From assembly GCA_947495135.1 (NCBI GenBank), contig CANLXN010000002.1, positions 310,001 to 374,000 of the forward strand: DNA of 64,000 bases, given 5' to 3'. This DNA is from an uncultured Flavobacteriaceae bacterium. GTDB lineage: Bacteria; Bacteroidota; Bacteroidia; Flavobacteriales; Flavobacteriaceae. Shown here in pieces: positions 34,236 through 43,002 of the stretch; within the stretch, counting starts at the first letter, position 1; each line of letters starts with the position of its first letter. Made by a program: the position numbers and the translations under genes. The notes beneath the pieces were generated by a model. The model saw only the letters and a list, made by a program, of their open reading frames with translations. It was not told where the DNA came from and searched no databases.

Positions 34236-34365
34236 AACCAATTATTTAATTAACTGAAAAACAATTAGTTAAAGTTAAATAAATTGAAATTTATGAATAT
34301 AAAATATGTAACATAATTAACAAAGAATGTAACACCAAAAGCAGATAATTATTTGAAGAATCTAA

Positions 34366-35451
34366 TTACGGTTGATAGATAAAACCACCACTGTGATCTT
34401 TTTCTGCACCTGTAACGCTACTTAAACAATTATTTTCCTCCCTAATTCTCAAAACACCTAATAAAGCGAAAACGAGTGCTTCTTTAAATTCTAATAACTT
34501 TGGTGCTGGGATAGCAACGGTAAGTTCTTTGTAGAAGGCAACACGTTGCAAAAGATATTTATTGTAAGCTCCACCACCAGTAATTAGCACAGAACTTCCT
34601 TTTTCAAATTGATTGGCTAATTGAATAGCAATGTGTTCAACAAATGTATGAAGTAAGTCTTCGTTGGAAATTTCATATTCATTCAATACGGGCCATACAT
34701 TTTTTTGAACCCACTCCAAGCCTAAAGACTTTGGTGCCGGATTTTGATAAAATGGCAGCTCATTCAATTTTGATAATAAGCCTGTATGGAGTTTCCCGCT
34801 CGATGCAATCCTTCCTTCGTTATCGTAAGGACGATGGAACCTTTCAGCTAAACTATTCATCACAATATTTACTGGACAGATATCATAGGCAATTCGCTCG
34901 TCATTTCCTTCGAAAGAACAGTTTGCAAAACCTCCTAAATTAAGGCAATAGTCGTATTCAGAAAACAAAAGTCTATCACCTATTGGTACCAAAGGCGCTC
35001 CCTGTCCACCCAAAGCAACATCTTGCACTCTAAAATCACAAACCGTGCGCATGCCAACCATCTGAGCTATTTCAGGCAAATTACCAATTTGGAGGGTAAC
35101 TCCTTTAGCAGGCTGGTGTAAAATAGTATGTCCATGACTACAAACCGCGTCCAAACCGCTGATAGAATTGTTTTGGATGAACTCAGATATTATATCCCCT
35201 AACAGAAGTGTATATTCCTTGTTTAAGGTATGAAGCCGTCCTTTAGAAAAATGAACTCCTTCCTGTAAGCGCCTTTTCCATTCTGGAGCATAAGAAACGG
35301 TCTCCGCTACACCTATTTTATAATTCCATTGAGGCTTATGGTTGACGGTATCAATGGAAACATTTAAATAGCACAACGCCAAATCTACTCCATCTAAAGA
35401 AGTCCCGCTCATCACACCCAAAACCTTATATGTACTTTGCCCTTCTGTCAT
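34366..35451 (-). CDS. anmK: Anhydro-N-acetylmuramic acid kinase
   Basis: A 361-residue ASKHA-fold kinase that opens and phosphorylates 1,6-anhydro-MurNAc to MurNAc-6-phosphate in peptidoglycan recycling. Signatures are GVMSGTSLDGVDLALC at the N-terminus, CSHGHTILHQP, FRVQDVALGGQGAPLVPIGDRLLF, LNLGGFAN and TGGGAYNKYLL. Length is normal. It stands alone, divergent from the acyl-CoA dehydrogenase. Confidence 0.94.
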   Translation of the reverse strand: MTEGQSTYKVLGVMSGTSLDGVDLALCYLNVSIDTVNHKPQWNYKIGVAETVSYAPEWKRRLQEGVHFSKGRLHTLNKEYTLLLGDIISEFIQNNSISGLDAVCSHGHTILHQPAKGVTLQIGNLPEIAQMVGMRTVCDFRVQDVALGGQGAPLVPIGDRLLFSEYDYCLNLGGFANCSFEGNDERIAYDICPVNIVMNSLAERFHRPYDNEGRIASSGKLHTGLLSKLNELPFYQNPAPKSLGLEWVQKNVWPVLNEYEISNEDLLHTFVEHIAIQLANQFEKGSSVLITGGGAYNKYLLQRVAFYKELTVAIPAPKLLEFKEALVFALLGVLRIREENNCLSSVTGAEKDHSGGFIYQP

Positions 35452-35565
35452 TATATTGAATTAGACTAAGATAATAATCACATCCATATAAATCCCAAAT
35501 TGCTAACAACAAATCTCAAAAGAAAAAAAGCAATTTAGAATTGGGAATTTTATAAGAAATTGAGA

Positions 35566-35596
35566 TTTGAGATTTGCATTTTAAGCAGTATCTTTG
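35566..35596 (+). promoter_or_regulatory. Promoter of the acyl-CoA dehydrogenase gene
   Basis: TTTG (35566-35569), 19 bp, TATCTTTG (35589-35596): an exact consensus match 40 bases before the ATG at 35636. The longer in-frame start at 35594 would lie inside this promoter, so 35636 is preferred. Confidence 0.75.
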
Positions 35597-35635
35597 CAGC
35601 CCAAACGAAAACGTTTTAGAAACAAAATATATATT

Positions 35636-36778
35636 ATGGATTTTAACCTTTCCGAAGAACACCTAATGATCCGCGATGCTGCGCGTGACTTTGCAAAAGC
35701 TGAATTACTTCCAGGCGTTATTGAACGCGACAACAAACAAGAGTTCCCTTACGAGCAAGTAAAGAAAATGGGAGAACTTGGTTTCTTAGGAATGATGGTA
35801 GATCCCAAATACGGCGGTGGCGGTATGGACACCGTTTCTTATGTGTTGGCAATGGAAGAACTCAGCAAGATCGATGCGTCTGCTTCCGTTATTGTTTCTG
35901 TAAACAACTCATTGGTATGTTATGGAATACAAGCATACGGTACTGAGGAGCAAAAACAAAAATACCTTACAAAATTAGCTACGGGAGAATCCATTGGAGC
36001 CTTCTGTTTAAGTGAACCTGAAGCGGGAAGCGATGCAACTTCGCAAAAAACTACCGCCATTGATATGGGAGACCACTATCTGCTTAACGGTACCAAAAAC
36101 TGGATCACGAATGGAGGAACAGCAGATTACTACCTGGTTATAGCCCAAACAGATAGAGAGAAAAAGCATAAAGGAATTAACGCTTTCATCGTAGAAAAAG
36201 GATGGGAAGGATTTGAAGTAGGGCCAAAGGAAGACAAACTAGGAATTCGTGGAAGTGACACCCACTCTCTTAATTTCAACGATGTAAAGGTTCCTAAAGA
36301 AAATAGAATTGGTGAAGACGGATTCGGATTTAAATTCGCCATGAAGACACTTGCTGGCGGACGAATTGGAATCGCTGCTCAAGCCTTAGGAATTGCCTCT
36401 GGAGCTTACGAAATGGCGCGCGATTATTCAAAAATTAGAAAGGCGTTTGGAACCGAAATCTGCAACCATCAAGCAATCGCTTTTAAATTAGCAGATATGC
36501 ACACAGAAATCGCAGCAGCTCGCCACATGGTAATGAAAGCTGCTTGGGATAAAGACCAAGGAAACAATTACGACATGAGTGGTGCAATGGCAAAGTTGTA
36601 CGCGAGTAAAGTAGCAATGGATACTACCGTTGAAGCCGTGCAAATCCACGGTGGAAATGGATTCGTAAAAGAATACCACGTAGAACGTTTAATGCGTGAT
36701 GCCAAGATCACACAGATCTATGAAGGGACTAGCGAAATTCAAAAAATCGTTATTTCAAGAGGATTGTTGAGAGACTAA
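35636..36778 (+). CDS. Acyl-CoA dehydrogenase
   Basis: A 380-residue FAD flavoenzyme that introduces the alpha-beta double bond in acyl-CoA. It starts MDFNLSEEHLMIRDAARDFA. FAD-binding motifs are AFCLSEPEAGSDATS and WITNGG; the later RKAFGTEICNHQAIAFKLADM and QIHGGNGFVKEYHVERLMRDAKITQIYEGTSEIQ are the family signatures. The glutamate in YEGTSE is the catalytic-base position of short/butyryl-CoA dehydrogenases. It is probably a short-chain enzyme, single-gene unit with its own promoter and terminator. Confidence 0.93.
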   Translation: MDFNLSEEHLMIRDAARDFAKAELLPGVIERDNKQEFPYEQVKKMGELGFLGMMVDPKYGGGGMDTVSYVLAMEELSKIDASASVIVSVNNSLVCYGIQAYGTEEQKQKYLTKLATGESIGAFCLSEPEAGSDATSQKTTAIDMGDHYLLNGTKNWITNGGTADYYLVIAQTDREKKHKGINAFIVEKGWEGFEVGPKEDKLGIRGSDTHSLNFNDVKVPKENRIGEDGFGFKFAMKTLAGGRIGIAAQALGIASGAYEMARDYSKIRKAFGTEICNHQAIAFKLADMHTEIAAARHMVMKAAWDKDQGNNYDMSGAMAKLYASKVAMDTTVEAVQIHGGNGFVKEYHVERLMRDAKITQIYEGTSEIQKIVISRGLLRD

Positions 36779-36816
36779 CTTCTAGTATTAGAATATTCAT
36801 ACCCCACAAAATAATG

Positions 36817-36848
36817 AAGCCTGGCTTTTTAGAGTCAGGCTTTTTTTA
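36817..36848 (+). terminator. Intrinsic terminator after the acyl-CoA dehydrogenase gene
   Basis: AAGCCTG (36817-36823) pairs with CAGGCTT (36836-36842), followed by a T-run. Confidence 0.8.
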
Positions 36849-36859
36849 TTGTTTTTTTT

Positions 36860-36941
36860 GGGCGAGCCTAGCGGCCGGGCTATACGCTTTTACTCCTCCC
36901 GCTTCTAGCGGATGCGGGGTAACCGCTTCTATCCCTTTCGC
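36860..36941 (+). repeat. Structured intergenic repeat, copy A
   Basis: Begins GGGCGAGCC, continues GGCCGGGCTATACGC, has an internal hairpin (CCCGC ... GCGGG) and ends TATCCCTTTCGC. The 5' GCGA can pair with the 3' TCGC and GCC pairs with GGC around TAGC. It shares block order with copy B (26569-26661) while the stem sequences differ. It lies between the convergent acyl-CoA dehydrogenase and ABC ATPase genes. Confidence 0.65.
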
Positions 36942-36958
36942 AATAGTCTCTACACTTT

Positions 36959-37786
36959 CTAAGAAGCCATCATCGCAGCTTTGATCTGTTTTACCACTTC
37001 AATGTGGTCTAATCCAAAATCTTTCCAAGCTAGTTCTAGTTCTTTCATGTCCACATGCTTCACGATAGTCCCATAATCCTGTAACTTTCCATCAATAGTT
37101 GGATAACCAATCACATAAATACTATCTGCCAGTTCTACCGCTAGCTCAATATCGTGTGTGGAATATATAATGGTATTAAATTCATGAGACGCTGTGATAA
37201 GATCGAATGCATTCTTTACGGCTTCAATATTACCTACATCCAGGCCAGAAAACGGTTCATCTAGAACCATATAATGTCCTGAACAAAATATCTGCTCGAT
37301 AATAGCCGTCCGTTGTCTTTGACCTCCAGAAAGCTCGTTGGGATATTGATCTTTTACACTTTCCAGTCCCCAATCTTTTAAATACTGCATGATCTGTTCA
37401 TGCTTTTGTTCTTTAGTCTCTTGGTTGTTGCGCAATGCAAACATTAGTGCTTGATAGACCGTTTTATTCCTGAAAAGCGTGTACTTCTGATTTACAAAAC
37501 CAATATCACCTTCTTTTACTTCCTTTGCATCGTTATCGAGACCAGTAGCCGTATTGGCAATTAACACCTTTCCAGAGGTTGGTTTCACCAAACCAGTTAA
37601 TGCTCTAAACAAAGTAGATTTACCACGACCAGAACGCCCTACTACGGCGATCACTTGCCCAGTAACCTTCCCTTCACGAAGTACATCCTTCTCCACAAAA
37701 TTAACGTCTTTGATGACCATTTTTGGACCATATGCGACACTGAGGTCTTCAACATATAGTAAAGTATTTTCTATAGTGTAGTTCAT
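36959..37786 (-). CDS. ABC transporter ATP-binding protein (NitT/TauT-like)
   Basis: A 275-residue ATPase, starting at the ATG at 37786 (MNYTIENTLLYVEDLSVAYG); the upstream extension overlaps the permease gene. Walker A is GRSGRGKST (the usual second Gly position shows variation), the signature is LSGGQRQRTAI, Walker B is YMVLDEPFSGLD, and the H-loop is STHD. It resembles ATPases of nitrate/sulfonate/taurine importers. It starts 4 bases after the permease stop and is the last gene of the AAA+/OmpA-SBP locus. Confidence 0.9.
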   Translation of the reverse strand: MNYTIENTLLYVEDLSVAYGPKMVIKDVNFVEKDVLREGKVTGQVIAVVGRSGRGKSTLFRALTGLVKPTSGKVLIANTATGLDNDAKEVKEGDIGFVNQKYTLFRNKTVYQALMFALRNNQETKEQKHEQIMQYLKDWGLESVKDQYPNELSGGQRQRTAIIEQIFCSGHYMVLDEPFSGLDVGNIEAVKNAFDLITASHEFNTIIYSTHDIELAVELADSIYVIGYPTIDGKLQDYGTIVKHVDMKELELAWKDFGLDHIEVVKQIKAAMMAS

Positions 37787-37790
37787 TGCC

Positions 37791-38561
37791 TTATATTTTT
37801 GAGTATCTAAAAAAGGTTTTTCGTAAGTAGTCCAATACAAAATCGATAAACAGACCTACACCAAGTATCACAATTTGAAGTGCAATAATCCGACCGTGAT
37901 TCATGAATTTATCCGAGTTCTTAATAAGGAATCCGAGTCCGCCAGCGGCCACAAGAATAGATTCAACCGTTACTAACATCATCCACACAATTGCAAGGTT
38001 CTGTCTAATCACTTCAATTACATGATCTATTCGTCCTTTTACTACTACCTCCCATAATACTTCCCATCGATTGCACTTTAAGGAGCGGGCGTGATCAAAT
38101 TCTTCTTGACTAATGGCAGCTACCATCCCCAGCAAAGAAGTAGTAAGATAGGTGCTCATAAAAACCACCAACACCCAAACCTGCATGGTTCTGGCATCAC
38201 TTATTATAATTGCTAAATAAAATGTTATTCCTGTTAGCGGCAAATACCTCAACTTACTAATAGCAGTGGTAATGGGCTTAACTACAGGTATGGTCGATAA
38301 ATAAGTTAGAATTAAAGAAATTACAACCGCAATAATAATCGCTTTGAAACAAAGTAACAAGGAGCTACCAATATGTACCACCAGTCCTTCATTATAAAGC
38401 TCTTTAAAACCCGTAAACACCTGCTGCGGCGATGGGAATAAATGTCGCTCTCCCATACTGGAGACAAACCAAATGACGACAACTGAAATAATCCAAAACA
38501 ACACTATTAGTAGCCTTGTGTTTTTGGTAAGCTTTTCGAAAGGTGTGAATAAATGTTTCAT
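37791..38561 (-). CDS. ABC transporter permease (NitT/TauT-like)
   Basis: A 256-residue inner-membrane protein with about six transmembrane helices and an EAA-like cytoplasmic loop (AAISQEEFDHARSLKCNRWEVLWEVVVKGRI). This is the binding-protein-dependent transport family seen in nitrate, sulfonate and taurine systems. Length is normal. It is separated from the upstream SBP-OmpA gene by 78 bases that contain a strong terminator-like hairpin. Confidence 0.88.
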   Translation of the reverse strand: MKHLFTPFEKLTKNTRLLIVLFWIISVVVIWFVSSMGERHLFPSPQQVFTGFKELYNEGLVVHIGSSLLLCFKAIIIAVVISLILTYLSTIPVVKPITTAISKLRYLPLTGITFYLAIIISDARTMQVWVLVVFMSTYLTTSLLGMVAAISQEEFDHARSLKCNRWEVLWEVVVKGRIDHVIEVIRQNLAIVWMMLVTVESILVAAGGLGFLIKNSDKFMNHGRIIALQIVILGVGLFIDFVLDYLRKTFFRYSKI

Positions 38562-38580
38562 AGTGTAATTTGGTTAGTCA

Positions 38581-38624
38581 TAAAAAATAAGGCTGTACTT
38601 ATATTAATTATAAGACAGCCTTAT
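38581..38624 (-). terminator. Terminator or attenuator hairpin between SBP-OmpA and the ABC permease
   Basis: TAAGGCTGT (38588-38596) pairs with ACAGCCTTA (38615-38623), with an inner CTTAT/ATAAG extension. On the minus strand the stem is followed by six T. It would stop or reduce transcription from the SBP-OmpA gene into the two ABC genes. Confidence 0.7.
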
Positions 38625-38639
38625 GTATTTCAATCCTTA

Positions 38640-40454
38640 TTACTTCAATAGAGTAATAACTACACGTCTGTTTTTGGCTCTACCAGACGGGGTAGAATTA
38701 GTATCAACCGGCTCATCTTCTCCTTTACCAATAACAGTTTGGAAACGAGACTGAGGAATTCCTCTTCCTCTAAGGAAATTCACTACCGCCTGTGCTCTAC
38801 GCTGAGACAGGTCGTAATTAGCTTGTGCAGGACCTTGATCGTCTGTGTGACCCTCAAGTTTCAACTTAGTATCTTCGGCCTGAATTAACAGGTTGTAAAT
38901 AGACTCCAAAGTACTTGCGGACGAACTAGAGATATTGGCACTTCCAGTATCGAAATTAATATTCCATTCACCAGATGCTAATACTTCGTTGGCGGTTTCG
39001 GTATAATTTGGTTTATAAGCAGAACCTGCATCAATATCATTTATATTCTTGATAAAGTAAAGGTTTACAGCTTCATCATAAGGAACAATTCGCTTAACAG
39101 ATTCATTAAAACCAAATGGATTTAGCTCGGCCAAATAAGAAGACACTTGGTTGTACACCGCTTTATATCGGTTAGTACCATCGGTAATCCCGTAATATTG
39201 CATAACATCTGCATAGTTGAATACTCTAGATCCTCCCATGTTGTATTCAACACCGTTCTTACTTCCCTTTTGTCCTTGGAACATATCGTACCAATATTGA
39301 GGTGATTCTAGTTCGTAGGTAGTTGCAACAGCTTCAGAAGCTCTTACTCTCCACTCGTCGTATTGCTTCATTTGGTTAGAAGCAGTCAAAGCAGACTTTA
39401 GAATATTACTTACAATATCCGCATGGTTTACAGACCATTCTTTAACTGCAATAACAGTGGTTGCCATTTGATTGTTGAATTCTTTGGTTGACACGATATC
39501 GGTAAACCCACTCAACTCATCAAAAACCATTTTATCTCCTGGAGTCCAAGTTGCACAACCATCGATTTTTTTATTGATGGTTTTACCAGTTAGTTTTCCA
39601 TTTTTCACTTCCTTCAAAGGAACGGTCCATCCTGCTTTCTGAGACTTGATCAATTCTTCAGCAGATTTGATGTAATCATCATCTTGAGAAGGGTAGAAAT
39701 TCACAGCTTCAGGATCGTAAGTAGTTACATCTGGATTTACTTTTAAACCATTCGCAAAGGCGTAATTTAATGCAGTTACCCAGTCTCCATCACCTAATAC
39801 AGTAGAGATAAGTGCTCCCTTCATACTCTTGGGATCTACTTTCCAGCTTGGCGGCCCAATCAATTTATCTTCACCATAACTAAGGCCTACAGCTCCTACT
39901 ACTTGCACATGGTACTTGTCTTTTCCAAACTTATCGTCCAATGCCTGTTGCATGGTACTAATATAGAATGGCGCACCATCACCCATCATCATGATAGCAA
40001 ATGCACTTTTATCTGAATCAGGAAACTCCTCTCCTCGATCGTACTCTTCTACAAATTTCATCTGCATGTTTCGCAGCTCCGAAAGCCAATCTTGTCGAAT
40101 AATTTCTAGATTTACTCCGTTTTGCTCCATTAAAGATCCTTTGGTAGTCTTAGGTCCTCCATTGGCGACAATAATTCCAGACTGAGCATTCCATGCATAA
40201 GCGGCAATGCGCACTAAAGGCTTATTCTTTACATCACTAGAGGTTCTAGTAGAAGGAAGCTCCATCTTCTCTGAAGTAATCACATTGTTTACTTCATTTT
40301 TATCGATATTTAACTCTTCCAACTGCTTAGCCTCTCCAACACGAAGTCCTGGCGCAAAATAATAAACCGCGCCCAAAATACCTCCTAGTAGTACCACTAC
40401 AATAAGTAATTCGGACAGTGTCGTTAATTTCTTGGTTCGTAAAATTTTTCCCAT
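38640..40454 (-). CDS. Membrane-tethered ABC substrate-binding domain fused to OmpA peptidoglycan-binding domain
   Basis: A 604-residue protein. An uncleaved-looking N-terminal helix (about residues 13-33) is followed by a periplasmic substrate-binding domain of the nitrate/taurine type (VRIAAYAWNAQSGIIVANGG, then TTVIAVKEWSVNHADIV). The last 108 residues or so form an OmpA-like domain (INFDTGSANI, LEGHTDDQGPAQANYDLSQRRAQAVVNFLRGRG, AKNRRVVI) that binds peptidoglycan. Annotation pipelines call related proteins phosphate ABC transporter substrate-binding/OmpA family protein. The build would link inner membrane to cell wall. It follows the coiled-coil genes by 22 bases. Confidence 0.88.
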   Translation of the reverse strand: MGKILRTKKLTTLSELLIVVVLLGGILGAVYYFAPGLRVGEAKQLEELNIDKNEVNNVITSEKMELPSTRTSSDVKNKPLVRIAAYAWNAQSGIIVANGGPKTTKGSLMEQNGVNLEIIRQDWLSELRNMQMKFVEEYDRGEEFPDSDKSAFAIMMMGDGAPFYISTMQQALDDKFGKDKYHVQVVGAVGLSYGEDKLIGPPSWKVDPKSMKGALISTVLGDGDWVTALNYAFANGLKVNPDVTTYDPEAVNFYPSQDDDYIKSAEELIKSQKAGWTVPLKEVKNGKLTGKTINKKIDGCATWTPGDKMVFDELSGFTDIVSTKEFNNQMATTVIAVKEWSVNHADIVSNILKSALTASNQMKQYDEWRVRASEAVATTYELESPQYWYDMFQGQKGSKNGVEYNMGGSRVFNYADVMQYYGITDGTNRYKAVYNQVSSYLAELNPFGFNESVKRIVPYDEAVNLYFIKNINDIDAGSAYKPNYTETANEVLASGEWNINFDTGSANISSSSASTLESIYNLLIQAEDTKLKLEGHTDDQGPAQANYDLSQRRAQAVVNFLRGRGIPQSRFQTVIGKGEDEPVDTNSTPSGRAKNRRVVITLLK

Positions 40455-40476
40455 TTTTAATTTTCTCTTTTAATTA

Positions 40477-41598
40477 TTAATCAAACATATTTCCAAATCC
40501 GCCACTTTCCTGTTTGTCTTCTGCTGAAAGCTTATAGTTTGGGTTGTTATACTTTTTGGCATCTGGAATATAATCCTTACCTGTTTTAATTTTGTCTGCC
40601 AATGTATCCAGTTGCGCATACAATTCGTCACTATCCACATCATATTTGGATGTTAGTGTATCAATATCAGACAGATTTTCTTGTGTTTTTGCAATATCCA
40701 TTGCGATTGTTTCGGTCACAACATCTAGCGCATATTCCAGCTCCCAGTCCTTGGTAAACAACATGGCAGATTTTGCTCCATCTGTCGCTGCTTTCGCAGT
40801 TTTCGCAAACTTATATTCCTTTTCCAACATGGTAATGGTTACATCAAAGTCGGATATTTTAATATCAATTGCAGTACCTGCTAGGGTTAACTTTCGATCT
40901 AATTTCCCCATCACACTGGCACGGCTTCCGTATTTCTGAATAAAGCTCTTACTCTGTTGTAATTGATGTGAAATACGTTGAGACTGAGAAAGTTTTTTAG
41001 CTAACTGACTGTGAAGCTCCACATACTCGTCGGTATCCTTTCCTGCATTTCCTTTTTCACCAACGATACGTTCCATTTCAGATTTAATTTTCTGAGCATG
41101 CTTTTGAAGTGCTACTACTTGATCCTGAAATTGCTTAGCCTCCTTTTCTGCCTTAAAGGCTTCCGCCTCCATATTGTTCTTCAACGCCTTAATTTTAGCT
41201 TTGGAATCTTTGAAAATTTTTCGATTTCTCAACATTTTCTGCTTTTGTTCCTGAAGTTCTCCAAAAGGATCGTGGCGAATTAGCGATTGATGAATTCCAC
41301 GGGTAATTCTTCGCAAACCTTTAAAAATGATTGGTAACATCATTACGAAAAATACCAGAAAAACGGCTACTCCAGCAAGGGCAATTACTTGACCTAAAGC
41401 TGTAAATAATGGTGGCAATACATAGATCCATGCAGCGTATCCTAAACCAGCAAACAAGGCGATTTTCAAGGCAGCATTTAACCCTTTTTCCCCATTTCTC
41501 CACTTATTCGGATTTAAGGAAATTTCTCCTTTCTCATCATCAAAGTGCTTGAGGATAGGTAAATCTAATACATGACTTTTTGATTCTTTAAGATCCAT
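40477..41598 (-). CDS. Membrane protein with long coiled coil, unknown family
   Basis: A 373-residue protein. Two transmembrane helices lie near residues 42-62 and 70-95, then a charged coiled coil (about 115-215) and further helical segments to the end, closing with GGFGNMFD. The cytoplasmic helical part has the look of PspA/IM30- or TelA-type stress proteins, but no sequence motif supports either assignment. It starts 7 bases after the upstream coiled-coil gene stop, so translation is probably coupled. Confidence 0.75.
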   Translation of the reverse strand: MDLKESKSHVLDLPILKHFDDEKGEISLNPNKWRNGEKGLNAALKIALFAGLGYAAWIYVLPPLFTALGQVIALAGVAVFLVFFVMMLPIIFKGLRRITRGIHQSLIRHDPFGELQEQKQKMLRNRKIFKDSKAKIKALKNNMEAEAFKAEKEAKQFQDQVVALQKHAQKIKSEMERIVGEKGNAGKDTDEYVELHSQLAKKLSQSQRISHQLQQSKSFIQKYGSRASVMGKLDRKLTLAGTAIDIKISDFDVTITMLEKEYKFAKTAKAATDGAKSAMLFTKDWELEYALDVVTETIAMDIAKTQENLSDIDTLTSKYDVDSDELYAQLDTLADKIKTGKDYIPDAKKYNNPNYKLSAEDKQESGGFGNMFD

Positions 41599-41605
41599 AA
41601 GTTAG

Positions 41606-42295
41606 TTATAGGTTATTTTTAATACCGTTTACAACGGTCATGATAGTTTCTAATATTTTAGCTCGCGCCATATCATTTGCAGCGATCTTTTGATCGATTT
41701 CAGATACATCATTCAGCAAACTCGAGTCTAAGGAAGCCAATTGATCTTTCTTCACACTTATCTGATTCTGAATTTCAATTAGTTGTTTTTCCAAAGCTAA
41801 GATCTCTGCACTCAAATTGGATTTTTCAGCTTTCTTCGCCGCCGAAATTTGGTCTTTCTTACTATTTCCCTGTTTTTGATACTGTTTATGAACCTTATCG
41901 ATTTCATTTACATAAAACTCACCCTGTGTCAATAGTTTAGCCTTAGACACACCAGAATCAACACTCTGCGCCATGGTTAATGCCATCTTATAAACACTTG
42001 CGTCGTTCGAACCTACAGCCTTGATAGCCTTAAAGAATTCGTAAAAATCGTAACCTGGTTGATTGAGAGATTCGAATCCAGATTCGTACATTTCAACAAC
42101 CGTAGCAAGCGTGCTGTTCGCTATGTCACTTGCTTTCACAGTAGACTGCGGGAATTTTGTCTCCGTGGGGTTCGTTTGTGGAAAAGAAGTAGTTGAAGTT
42201 TCTGATTTTGGAGCTGACTTTTCTACAGGTTGATCGTTATCTGCTCCTTCATCATTTATGAATAATCCTTTCCAATTAAACTTTTCTTTTGCCAT
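41606..42295 (-). CDS. Soluble coiled-coil protein, unknown family
   Basis: A 229-residue cytoplasmic protein. The first 50 residues are Ser/Thr/Pro-rich and probably disordered, the middle is helical (SDIANSTLATVVEMYESGFESL), and residues about 140-200 form a coiled coil (LSAEILALEKQLIEIQNQIS). I recognise no family. It heads the second part of the locus and may have its own promoter at 42345-42376. Confidence 0.75.
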   Translation of the reverse strand: MAKEKFNWKGLFINDEGADNDQPVEKSAPKSETSTTSFPQTNPTETKFPQSTVKASDIANSTLATVVEMYESGFESLNQPGYDFYEFFKAIKAVGSNDASVYKMALTMAQSVDSGVSKAKLLTQGEFYVNEIDKVHKQYQKQGNSKKDQISAAKKAEKSNLSAEILALEKQLIEIQNQISVKKDQLASLDSSLLNDVSEIDQKIAANDMARAKILETIMTVVNGIKNNL

Positions 42296-42344
42296 TTATT
42301 AAGTATTTGGTTGGTTTTGGCGCATACGCGCTCTATTAAAGGGC

Positions 42345-42376
42345 TAAATTTATATAAATTTTACCAGTTCATTCAA
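42345..42376 (-). promoter_or_regulatory. Possible internal promoter of the coiled-coil / SBP-OmpA genes
   Basis: On the minus strand TTG (42374-42376), 21 bp, TAAATTTA (42345-42352), one mismatch to TAnnTTTG. It sits 50 bases before the ATG at 42295 within a 160-base gap. Confidence 0.35.
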
Positions 42377-42455
42377 TTTTTTAAGTCTTTACTGAAGGGG
42401 AAAATACTGAATTGCCCCTTATTAGTCTCAAATTTTATATTTTGTTACGCCCATA

Positions 42456-42956
42456 TTAGCGCTTTAATCTGGCCCAAGCAATTCTCAAAATGATAAAAAG
42501 AACAACAAATACGGCTATAATATGTGTAAAACTACCTAAGAACAACACTCCAAAATAGGTGCGTTGGAGCACGAAAATAATTCCGAAACATATACCAATA
42601 ATAAGCATCAAACTAGACAGCTTATCAAAACCAGGGATTTTACTCATCGATACTTTCCTACTTAGAATAATTAAAACGGCTACCATTGTAATAATTGGAA
42701 CGAAATAGGAGATTACACTTACGTTCAATAGACTAGTTCTAATAATTAGCAATGAATACAAAGTGAGCAAAAGCGCTAATATGCCAGGTACAGTTACTCC
42801 AAAAACCACTACGCTCATCACGTATCGCAATTGTTTAAAATTACTCTCCTTCACTATTAAAGTTAGTAATATCGCCAATAGCAGAAGAGAAACATAATAC
42901 CCAAGAATTGCATACTCATGATTACTAAACCAATCTATTAAATTCTGTATTGTCAT
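42456..42956 (-). CDS. Small integral membrane protein, unknown
   Basis: A 166-residue hydrophobic protein with about five transmembrane helices: near residues 15-33, 43-68, 73-97, 110-130 and 138-160. I recognise no family. It lies between the AAA+ ATPase gene (47 bases upstream) and the coiled-coil genes, and belongs to the locus by position only. Confidence 0.7.
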   Translation of the reverse strand: MTIQNLIDWFSNHEYAILGYYVSLLLLAILLTLIVKESNFKQLRYVMSVVVFGVTVPGILALLLTLYSLLIIRTSLLNVSVISYFVPIITMVAVLIILSRKVSMSKIPGFDKLSSLMLIIGICFGIIFVLQRTYFGVLFLGSFTHIIAVFVVLFIILRIAWARLKR

Positions 42957-43002
42957 AATATATTGTTTGGAAAAGAGGTCATTTCTTAAAACCCTTTGTG
43001 TC

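Noticed and set aside
36959-40454. Nitrate or taurine importer (NrtABC/TauABC)
   Set aside because: ATPase and permease resemble that group, but the binding protein is tethered and carries an OmpA domain and no assimilation genes are nearby, so the substrate name is not supported.
40477-42295. PspA/IM30 or TelA stress proteins
   Set aside because: Only the coiled-coil composition is similar; no family motif could be seen.
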